Below are positions 33,386 to 43,509 of a stretch of DNA of 64,000 nt, one piece after another. The notes under the pieces were generated by a model. The model saw nothing but the letters and a program-made list of their open reading frames with translations. It searched no databases and was not told where the DNA came from. This stretch comes from Xylona heveae TC161 (lineage: Eukaryota; Ascomycota; Xylonomycetes; Xylonales; Xylonaceae). The stretch spans positions 744,001 through 808,000 of the forward strand of contig NW_017264198.1 in assembly GCF_001619985.1 (NCBI RefSeq), in the 5' to 3' direction. The position numbers and the translations under genes were made by a program. Position 1 is the stretch's first letter. Each line of letters opens with the position of its first letter.

Positions 33386-35331
33386 ATGGCAATCGTGTTC
33401 CCAGCGACTGTTCTCTTGCGATCGTCGGTATATCTTGTGAAATGCCCATTGACCCGAAAGCAAACCTTCGCAGGCAGGCAAACGTCATACATTTTCAAAT
33501 CCGATGAAGGACCTCGCTTTTTACATCGCCAATTTTCAAATGCTCGAGAGCCAGCAACGCAGTCCGGATCTTATGGCGGAGGCTCTGCTGTAGTAGGCCA
33601 AGACGGTAAAATGATGAGTCTACATAAGTTCCCTCCCGAATTAATCTAATATTTCAATTGCTACAGGAAATGAACGTCGAGAATCCGGAGAGAGTTCGTC
33701 ACATAAAAAGAATAATTGGAATCAAACGTTGTCCAAAATGTTTGAAAATGCTGCAACAACCTTTGCTTCTCTTGCTGTTCTTGGGTGCGCCATATGCTAT
33801 GTTCTTCCCCTTTCCCAGCTTCTCAGGATGGAAAACAGAAACGATAATCTAATACGAATCTCTTACGACAGCCTGGCAGGATATGCCTATCATAAATACT
33901 ACAAATACTTGGTGCTCCAAAAGGTGCAACGAGCCTTCGAGCCTGGAGATCCTGTGTTGGAGCTAGCTGCTGCTGGAAGGCAAGTCCCTTCCATAGCAAT
34001 GGGTCGACCAGATGACGCGGAACATTGGATTGTACGCGAGGAACAAAAAAAAATCGACGCTATCGTTAGTGGGACATATCGTGGTCATTACCACCTATTA
34101 ATAGGGGAGAAGGGAACCGGGAAATCGTCTATGCTTATTGCTGCCATGCAAAAAGTGGCTGGCGATGGAGTCTCCATGTTTGAAGCTCATGCAGATCTAG
34201 AAATCTTTCGGATACGACTGGGAAAGGCTCTCGACTTCGAATTTCATGAGGACTACATAGGATCGCTTTTTAGCATTAGAGGTCCCAGGGACACTACTGC
34301 TTTGCTCGACATTGAAAGAGCATTCAACAAATTGGAGAAAGTCGCGCTGCGAAGGCGCAAGAGGACTGGTCGGCCTCTTGTGCTGATCATAAATAGTACT
34401 CATCTACTAAGAAATGACGAGGATGGTCGTGACCTTCTCGAACTTATTCAGCAAAGGGCAGAGCAATGGGCTGCAAGCAACCTCGTTACTGTTGTCCTCA
34501 ACAGTGACGACTACTGGGTATACGAGCGCTTGAAGCAGTACGCTACTCGAATGGAGGTACTCCCTATCTTGGACTTACCAAAGTCTCAGGCTTTAACAGC
34601 ATTACGGGAGTATCGCAGGAAATACTTCAAGGAGCTCACGGATTCAAGCATTCTCGAGCAAGTGTATTCTAAGGTTGGTGGCAGACTGACTTATCTCAAT
34701 CGCGCTGCGAAATCTCCCGATATGCTACGAACGTGTGATGAGATCTGTCAAGTGGAGAAAACATGGTTCCTGAATAAATGCTGGATCTTAGGTGCAGAGA
34801 TGGATGACGATGTCATGGATGAACAAAAATACTCGGTCAGTTTTGGTGCCCGCTAGAAATCAACATCATTAGGCTTCATTCTAATCTCAAGAAAAGTCTG
34901 CAGCCATGGTTCTAGCTAAGGCTCTGGTCGACAAGGAAAAGACCATGGGTCGCTCACATGACGAAGAAAGGGGGATCATATTACCGGAAATTCCATTGCA
35001 TGAAGCACGTCAAATAATGACCAGGGCCGATTTCATTGAAAGCTATGACCATATTAATATTTTTACCATTGACTCGAGAGCGATGGTTAGAGCTGATTCA
35101 GTACCAATGCAGCGGGCGTTCCGAGATATCTGTTCCGAGGAGGACTTCGCCTATCACCTTGAGGCAACGTTAGATCGCATTTCTGACATCGAAAGTTTGG
35201 GCAGAACCCGAGAAATAGTCCTCAAGGACCTCTTGGATGGTGGTGGCTATAACCTCACTGTGCGAGACGCGAAAGGGAACGTCAACAAAGTGGGTGTTTT
35301 CGATGCGGCCAAGAAGGATGATAGCGCCTAG
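33386..35331 (+). CDS. Predicted mitochondrial P-loop ATPase
   Basis: A 607-residue protein with an ATPase core. Exons are 33386-33605, 33667-34835 and 34897-35331; introns of 61 bp each. Joins read GQDGNERRESGESSS and DEQKYSSAAMVLAKALVDKE. The N-terminus (MAIVFPATVLLRSSVYLVK, then Arg/Ser-rich up to RFLHRQFSN) looks like a mitochondrial targeting sequence, and a hydrophobic segment (FASLAVLGCAICYVLPL) suggests an inner-membrane anchor. Walker A is GEKGTGKSS (Lys226). A beta strand RPLVLIINSTHLL is in the Walker B place but lacks the usual acidic pair, which is odd. Downstream are a helical lid-like region (LDLPKSQALTALREYRRKYF) and a winged-helix-like C-terminus. It resembles the AAA/Arch-ATPase clade; I cannot name an orthologue. 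Confidence 0.75.
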
Positions 35332-36079
35332 GTTCTGGTCCCTGCTCTAACCATAGGCCGACCTTCACTGTATTGATTGCGAGGGATGTATATTAATGTT
35401 AGATTGCATTTGGTTCTGTTTTGGGCTCAGTTGACAAATGGCATATTTTCGCAAGTCATGAAATTCGGTTCCATTGATACCTCGACCTGGTTCAAAATAT
35501 TCTGTTACTTTTAGAAGGCCAGCGGCGAGAAATTTGTTCGGCAAATTATCAATTTTTCAAGGTGTGTAGTACTCATTAGCAATGCCATCGAATTTTTAGT
35601 TTCAGATTTGCAGCAGGTGCTGTACAAATGAAATCATTAAAAATTCCGTCTAATGTACAAATCGATGGTCGCTCAATTAGTAACTCTAGTATTTTTCTCC
35701 TGCCCCTAGGACGGTTGTAGCGATCTGCGGAGATATGGAGGTACGTCTGTACCCTGACAGTCAATGAATTTTTCGCGTCGTCTGGGTCCTCGGGCTAAGC
35801 AGCTCAGCCGCCAATCAATTTGAAGGAATAGACGGCTCCCGGCTCTAACTTGGTCTTCGGGCCCTCCTGAGCTCAAAACTTCTTGAGGTTTCTCGGACAA
35901 AGGTACCGTCGTCCTCAACATCCTGTATAACCTTCTTTGAATTGCCTTCCAACGAAGGCTCTCGTCATATTGTCCGAGTATTTTGGACTCAGCCTGACTA
36001 GCAATATCTGTCAGAGCTTTCCCGAAAACCAAAACAACAGACAATTGCTTTTTACAGGCTTTTAGAACTATATCTAGTC
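35332..36079. other. Intergenic region upstream of CLU1
   Basis: About 750 bp between two plus-strand genes. Minus-strand frames at 35576-35764 and 35706-36044 show no recognisable content. Confidence 0.5.
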
Positions 36080-39000
36080 ATGGCTTCTCCCGGTAAGTCG
36101 GCCATCACTCCAACCCACGAGGGTACAAGGAGGCTAATCGGCTTGGCTAGAAGCTCCCGAGTTACACGAAGGCATAACCCAGGACTCTGTGGATGCTCTG
36201 TCGGATGCCAATGCCTTTGATTCGCAAAGCCAAGAGCCGACCGAAGGTCAGCCAGTTGACAGTATGTTTGATCCCCCAATAATCGGGTGTGGTTGCCCTC
36301 AAGATATTTCAATGATATCAATCATAGAATAGGTGTGTTTCAATTGACTGTTCGGTTACCACATGCACCCCATAAGACGGATATTATGGTACGTCCAGAG
36401 ACAACGTCGAAAGCCAGGAAGCAAAAGCCTAATGGTCAATAGGTGTCGGCGCAGGAACAAGTACAAGATGTGCGACAATCATTGATCGACTCGCCCAGTA
36501 CTTTTCAATATTCTTGTTTCCATTTGGAGCACAATGGTGAGCGCATTAATGATTTTATTGAATTGTCTGAAGTTCCTGGCCTCTCGCCTGGTTCAGAACT
36601 GCATCTCGTCGAAGATCCCTATACAGAAAAGGAGGCCCGAATTCATATCGTGCGGATAAGGGAGCTCGTAGGCGCTGCTGGAAGTCGAGTGGACACTCTG
36701 CATGGAATTTCTGCTGGCTTGTCCCTCCATGATGAGATCAACGCCGGAGAGATAACGCAGAATAGCGACGGGAAAAATACCCTTTCTAAGGAGGCTCATC
36801 CAATGGTCAATTATGATCTCGATAGCCCCGGATCTTTGAAGACACTCATACCCGCCGTCCGAGAACCGGCACCGAGAACTTTGAAGGCTATTTATCTGTC
36901 ATCCTGGAACCCACCCCCCTACTACCTTCGCCAGAAAGGCCATCTTCTCTACCTTCAAATAACTACAAATGAAGGCGAACAGTACCACATTACGTCGCAC
37001 GTATCCGGATTTTTCGTTAACAAGTCCTCAAACAACAAATTCGATCCCTTTCCCAAAGCTTTGCCGAAAAGCCACAAAGCACACTCTCTTCTCTCGCTGC
37101 TCGCTGCTCTCTCTCCGTCATTTAACGAATCCTTTGCGCGTCTCCAAGAGTATAATAACCAAAAAGACCCTCTTAGCACTTTTCAATTAACAAATGCGAT
37201 ACCTGCAAATCCTTGGGTAGTCCCTTTGGCAAACTCATCTATTTCAAGCCACCAGGCAGATCTGGCACGTACCCAGGAAAACTATCTCATCTCCGGTGTT
37301 GAGACCTCTGAGACCCTCAGAGATTGGAATGAGGAGTTCCAGTCAACCCGAGAGTTGCCCAGAGAAACAGTCCAAGATCGTGTCTTCAGAGAGCGACTGG
37401 CATGTAAACTGTACGCTGATTTCAACGACGCAGCTGCCAGGGGTGCTGTATTGGTTGCTAAAGGGGAAGTAGCACCGCTCAATCCAACGGAGGAAAGGGA
37501 TGCGCAGATTTTCGTATACAACAACGTATTTTTCAGCTTTGGAGCGGATGGCGTTGGAACGTTTGCGAATGAGGGCGGGGATGAGGCTGCCAGGGTAGCG
37601 ACAGGAAAAGACGTCTTGGGAGTAAAGGCTGTTAATCAACTCGACATTCCTGGCTTGTTTACACCTGGGACTGTAGTGGTAGATTACCTAGGAAAGCGTC
37701 TAGTTGGTCAGAGCATTGTCCCAGGAATATTCAAGCAACGAGAACCTGGGGAGCACCAAATTGACTATGGCGGTGTGGAAGGAAAAGATGTTGTCGCGGA
37801 GAATGAAGGCTTTGCGCCACTCTTTGAGAAGGTCTCAAAGGCGTTTCGGGCCAAAAAGCACGCTGTCTGGGACAAAGAAGGAACACGACATGAGCTCGAA
37901 GCGAGCGTGGAGACCAAGGGTCTCTTGGGCACTGATGGGCGAAAGTATGTGTTAGACCTATACCGGATCACACCTTTGGACGTTTCCTGGTTGGAAGGTC
38001 AGCGAGATGCTGAAAACCAAAACGTGGCGCAAAATGGACAGCAGACGCCTTATCCTCATCGAATGGCGGTTTTGCGGCCGGAATTGGTCGAATCCTACTG
38101 GAGGGCGAGGATGAGGGACTTTGTACGGACCGAAGTAGACCATCGGCGAGATGGCAAAAATGAGGAGCCCGATGAAAGTACGCCGAAGGAGAGGATTTCA
38201 GAAAAGTCTTCATCAGAGCCCTCAGCGTTTACTGAGGAAAATGAGAACGGCACAAATGAGCATCAAGACCAAGCCTCTGGCAACTCGAACGAAGCTCTTG
38301 ACCGCATTGATCTGTCAAAGTTCCAACTTGGTTTGAACCCGGACGTATTCAGTGGTCAGGTACCACAGACTCCGGAAGAGAAAGCTGAATGGGCGAAGGA
38401 TGAAGCCGAGGTCAGGGCGGCTTGCAAATATCTCACTACAGATGTTTTACCTGCGCTGGTACGTACCACCATCGAGTGATGGTGTTCAGGATTATTTACT
38501 GACTGCTTCTGCAGGTCCAACATCTTAAGGATGGTGATACAGGTTTTCCAATGGATGGGCAGTCTCTGACTCGATTGCTTCACAAGCGAGGAATAAATAT
38601 CCGTTACCTTGGCGAAATTGCAATCCTTGCACGGCTCCATGGGCCACGGCTCGAGGCTCTCGAGTCACTGGCGATTCAAGAGATGACTTCCCGAGCGTTC
38701 AAACACATTGCCAATCGTTATCTCCGATATCTACCAGGGCCATTCGCTGCTCCTTGTATCGCACATCTCCTCAACTGTTTCCTCGGCTCCAAATTGAACA
38801 GCAATCCAGTTCCGGAAATCGACGAGTCATTGCGAGCGTTGTATCCTGAAGGGGACTTTGCATTCGAGAAGGTGACTCCAGGAAGCCTACAGAAAGAGGT
38901 TGAGGGTCAGGTCTGCATGAGGTTCAGATATGACTTGAAATCCGTCAACTGGACCTCGAGGATGAAGCATCTACAACTCCTTCGTGAGGTTTCCTTGAAG

Positions 39001-40279
39001 CTGGGGCTCCAGTTGGAGGCTAAAGAGTATTGTTTCAAGAATATGGGAGAGATCGAATGCGTGAAATCAGAGCTGCCAACCTTGAATGGATCGTCTGATT
39101 CGCTTCTCTCCAATGGTACCTCCAACGGGAGCAACAAAAGGAAGAAAAAGGCGGTTACTCGGGGGTCTACGGTGGCAAATGTCTCCGCGAAGCCTCCAAT
39201 TTCCACTTTTGGTGCCGAGAACATACTCAATATCGCTCCTATCGTCAAAGATGCGTCCCCAAGAGTAAGTGATGAATACAATGGGTTTGCAAGACCATGC
39301 TAACAATTTTCAGAGTTCACTCGCAGAGGAGGCTCTAGAAGCTGGGCGTATTTCACTCGCGCAGAACCAAAAGGAGCTTGGTCAAGAGCTGATTCTTGAA
39401 TCTCTGTCTCTTCATGAGCAGATCTATGGCATTCTGCATCCCGAAGTTGCCAGAGTGTACTATCAACTGTCCATGTTGTACTACAGCCTAGATGAAAAAA
39501 GTGCCGCTTTGGAGCTGGCACGGAAGAGTGTGATAGTCTCCGAGCGGACGCTTGGCATTGATTCTGCTGAGACTATTCTCGGCTATTTGAATCTCGGTCT
39601 TTTCGAGCATGCGAATGCTAACACAAACGCCGCACTCGTTTACGTACGACATGCACTAGAGCTCTGGAAGGTTACATATGGTATCAAACATCCGGATTCC
39701 ATCACTACCATCAACAACGCAGCTGTCATGTTGCAACATCTCAAGCAGTACCACGACTCCAGGCTATGGTTTGAAGCCTCCTTGGCCATCAGTGAGGAAC
39801 TCTCTGGGAGACAGTCCATCAATACAGCGACCCTATTGTTCCAACTGGCGCAAGCTTTGGCACTCGATCAGGACTCGAAGAGCGCTGTGAATCGCATGCG
39901 CGAGGCATACAACGTTTTCCTTACCCAACTCGGCCCAGAGGATAAGAACACCAAGGAAGCTGAGAGCTGGTTGGAGCAGTTGACCCAAAATGCTGTCTCT
40001 GTGGCAAAGCACGCCAAAGATCTCCAGGCTAGGAGACTGCGACGAGTAAACGCCACGCCTCGAGTGACCATGGGCACCCGGCCCCAGCCACAGGTCGGGC
40101 AAATCATTTCACCAGCCATTGGCCAGGATATCCAGGCTTCCAGCACCCTCGATTCTAGAAACATCGACGAGCTTCTCAAATTCATCGAGGGCGGTGATAC
40201 CGCAAAACGGACAGCACCCAAAAAGCGCCCTGGTCGCGGTAACCCAAAGCGTAGAGGTGGTGGATCAGTAGGCACTTAA
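36080..40279 (+). CDS. CLU1: Clustered mitochondria protein Clu1/CLUH
   Basis: A protein of about 1303 residues, an mRNA-binding cytosolic factor needed for normal mitochondrial distribution and once described as an eIF3-associated p135 factor. Exons: 36080-36092, 36151-36261, 36333-36388, 36443-38458, 38515-39264, 39314-40279; introns 49-71 bp. Early joins give MASPEAPELHEGITQDS, PVDSVFQLTVRLPHAP and TDIMVSAQEQVQDVR. Regions in order: N-terminal ubiquitin-like CLU_N (about 45-150), the CLU domain (FQSTRELPRETVQDRVFRER onwards), the eIF3 p135-like region (CKYLTTDVLPALVQHLKDGD, LGEIAILARLHGPRLEAL), and C-terminal TPRs (HPEVARVYYQLSMLYY, GYLNLGLFEHANANTNAAL, DSITTINNAAVMLQHL). The tail is basic (KKRPGRGNPKRRGGG). 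The first coding exon has only 13 bases. It is the last host gene before the AT-rich arm. Confidence 0.95.
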
Positions 40280-40773
40280 TCTTAGGCGTCGGAAGATTAG
40301 TAGCCTTTCACACAGCCTTGTATCATTGATTCGGAACAGCGACTGAATCTATATTGTACAATTTTGAAGACCAACAGTCTGTATACATAAAAGTAAATAT
40401 ACTTGAAGTTTGTGTATTATTAGGAGGATTTCCTGGATAAATGTACCTAAGATTGATATATAGATACGTTTTAAGATAATTAACTCCACTCTTAAAAGAA
40501 CTATTCTAATTTCATAATTATCATTAATTATTTTTTAATTAAAAAAATTAAAAAATAAAACATTTTTCAAGAAACTTATAAAAAGATAAAAAGAATTTAA
40601 ATTAAAAAATTTATTATATTAAAAACAAGTTGAACGGGCGATTCCTGGGCGCTGGCCGCTGGCCGCTGGGAGCTTCTAGTCCGGCGATCGGATGGTCCCT
40701 ATTGAGAGGTTAGTCTGAAGGGTTAGTCTGGACTCTTAGCATTCTCCACGGCCTCGCCGGGGAAGCTTGTTTT

Positions 40774-40822
40774 CATAGCATAGTAGTCATAGCATAGTAG
40801 TCATAGCATAGTAGTCATAGCA
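40774..40822. repeat. 14-bp minisatellite, about 3.5 units
   Basis: Tandem units of CATAGCATAGTAGT, nearly perfect. Confidence 0.9.
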
Positions 40823-41030
40823 CGGTGATGTTGAAAGAATTGAGATTCCAGGGCCATCTTGACTCCTTATATAATTGAGCTGCATGTAAGGGTTTCATTA
40901 CCCAACGTTACCCAACGCAAGGATCAATTAATTGATGCAAGGCCTTCTGTTTTGTGACATCCTATGTTTCATGGGGGTGGTGGACTTTGGAGTATTTTTT
41001 TATATCGAGGGTAGAGGGTTACTGATACAG

Positions 41031-41106
41031 TACGTATGGTATGGTACGTATGGTATGGTACGTATGGTATGGTACGTATGGTATGGTACGTATGGTATGT
41101 ATGGTA
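41031..41106. repeat. 14-bp minisatellite, about 5 units
   Basis: Tandem units of TACGTATGGTATGG; the last copy is altered. It has the same unit length as the minisatellite at 40774 but a different sequence. Confidence 0.9.
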
Positions 41107-41397
41107 TAAATAGTATAAGAATTAAAATTCAGTCTGTTAAAGCTTTGCTTTCTCCCTCCTTCCCTCCCTAAATTTGACTAAAATAAAGATGATTTTTATA
41201 ATAAACCTATGTATTCTATGTTGGAAATATATCAACCCCAAAGCATATAGCATAAAAATTGAGCTAGATAGGTTAAAATATAGATTCTTAACCACAATTC
41301 TTAACTATAATACTAAAAGCTTTAACTGTAATTAGTGAGCATCATTCATGTATCAAACCTCACGGGTTTCGGGATTTTGGCCCTGGAGCCCCTGGGC

Positions 41398-41408
41398 GGG
41401 GGGGGGGG
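41398..41408. repeat. G homopolymer run in a short GC-rich patch
   Basis: Eleven consecutive G, followed by GGGGGG and GGGG runs within 30 bases, which could form a G-quadruplex. The surrounding 41,340-41,560 patch is GC-normal between AT-rich blocks. Confidence 0.7.
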
Positions 41409-41579
41409 TTAGGGGGGCCACAGGGGACTGTTTCATGACATGATGCATGCATCCAGGCCTACTTCATCATTTACACCTTGCAGCAGGCTACAGAACCCTT
41501 GCATAGAAGTGGTGATACCTTGCAGAGAGGCATCTCTACCTGACTAATTAGATGAGACATTCACCTCTAGTGCAGCAAT

Positions 41580-42602
41580 GTATTTTTTATTATTGTTAAA
41601 TATATAAATATTAAAAGTATCTAAATATATAAAATTTAATTGTGGATAAAAAAAAATTTTTTTTATAATTTTTTTCTTATATATATTTTTTATTTGAAAA
41701 TACTCAAAAAAACATTCTTTTAATTTAATAGTATAATATTAAATTTTAAAATTATATTAATTTATAAAATAAATTGGTTTTAAATAAAAATTTAACTGTT
41801 AAATTATATTTTTTACTTTTTTTTTTAAAATATTTTAAATTAAATTAAATTAAATTAAATTAAATTATATTATATTAAATAATTTAAAATTAAATTATAA
41901 TAAATTTTAAATTTTTGTTATAATATCTTTTATTTAAATAATATTTTTAATTTCTATTTCTATATGTTTATATATTAATTTTTTTAAAAAAACAGTTTTT
42001 AAAAGTAATATTAATAGATTGTTTATTATAATTATCATGCTTGACTTAAATATAAATAATTATAATTTTATTAACTATAGTTATTATAATAGAGTATAGC
42101 TGGAGATTAGAGATTTTTTATTATAAATAGTAAGATTTTTCAAAAAATTATTAATTATATTTATTATAGTATTTATAAAATTTACTATATACTAGATAAT
42201 TTAATATTTAGATTATATTTAAATATTTACTAGTAAAAATTTTTTATAGAGCTTTTTTAAATAAACTTTAGCTTATATAATTTTAAAATTATAATTATTA
42301 TTAGTATTATAATAGTTTTATATATTAGCTTAAAAAATAATTTTTTAAATAAATATAATAGTAATAAGATTTTTAAAACTACTTACATACAGATAGTATA
42401 AATTTTTAAATTATTTTAAAATATTAAAAATAATATTAATTTATATTGATTTAATAATTGATTAAATTCTATTCAAAATAATTGAAAATAATTTCATTAT
42501 ATAGTTTTATATTTAATAATTTAGATTAAATTATTTATATTTAATTAAAAATTTTAAAAATTTTATAAAAATATTAAATTTTATTAAATACTATAAAATA
42601 AT
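41580..42602. other. Extremely AT-rich block
   Basis: Almost only A and T, with TTAAA-type tandem tracts at 41,840-41,880. A terminus of the AT-rich inverted-repeat family begins near 42,383 (see findings). No coding remnant can be recognised. Confidence 0.6.
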
Positions 42603-43327
42603 TATAATAAAGGTTACAAGGATAAAAAAACAAATAATCATGAATATAGTATGTAAAAAGAAAAGTTATATAATAATAAAATATAAAAGTAAAAATTTTA
42701 GTAAAATAAATAATCTATTGTAATTAGTAAAAGTTAGTACTAATAATAGCTAATTAATACTAATTACTAAACAAAACTACTAGAATAAATTGTTTATATA
42801 AGAAAAATAATTTTTTATATAGTTAAATTTATTTTATATAGTTTTTAATATTAATTTATATTAGTTATTTAATATATTATTAGTTATTTAATTTTTAATA
42901 TTTAAATATTAGTTTAATAATAATTATATTTATTTACTTATATTACTTGATTTTAATTACTATTTTATCTACTGTTTTTATTATTAAATAATATTATAGA
43001 ATACTATATTATTAGATAAAAATTTTTTAAAAATATTAATAGAAATTTATTTAAAAAGATATTATCTAATATCTATCTATAAATATTATTATAATAGAAA
43101 AACTATTTAATATTAAAACAAAATATAGATCAAGTAAAAATATTTCATTATATTTAGTAACTTAAAAACAACTACTACTAGAATAGCTATAATAGTAATT
43201 ATGATACTTAAAAAGTAAATTGTAGAACTTCAAGCTTAATTAATAATATAGCATTAATAAACAAATGATAAAATATTTATATTAAATAAATTTAATAAAA
43301 AGAGAAAAATGCTTAAAGCATAACTAT
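42603..43327 (+). mobile_element. Ty3/gypsy-family LTR and leader fragment, AT-shifted fossil
   Basis: An LTR copy (42,603-43,096) followed by about 230 bp of leader that lines up with the LTR and leader at 61,814-62,550, but much richer in AT. It ends abruptly where a reversed LTR fragment begins. Broken, with only the first part of the element left; old. Confidence 0.75.
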
Positions 43328-43332
43328 TATGA

Positions 43333-43503
43333 TAATACCTATGGATAAGTATTAGATTGTATCTTTCTAGATAGTTTTCTGTTAGTACATTAAGGGTTTT
43401 TACCTAGTAATATAGTGTTTTACAATATTATTTAGTAATAGGAGCAATATAGGATAATGTAACAATTTAGATCAGGTAGATAAAGTAAATAATAAGATTG
43501 TCA
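43333..43503 (-). mobile_element. Reversed LTR fragment of the same gypsy family
   Basis: About 170 bp that line up with the 3' third of the LTR at 57,302-57,815, in the same (minus) orientation. Cut off on its right where the hAT-like segment begins. Fossil. Confidence 0.75.
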
Positions 43504-43509
43504 TCATAC

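Larger units (their letters stand above)
40280..41580. other. Transition zone between gene arm and AT-rich arm
   Basis: After the CLU1 3' end the DNA turns strongly AT-rich at about 40,450-40,625, then returns to ordinary composition for about 900 bp. That island holds two minisatellites and a G-run, but no gene that I can support; the 79-codon frame at 40932-41171 reads through the second minisatellite. Confidence 0.6.

Noticed and set aside
40774-41106. CRISPR array
   Set aside because: The 14-bp units are directly tandem without spacers; this is a eukaryotic minisatellite.
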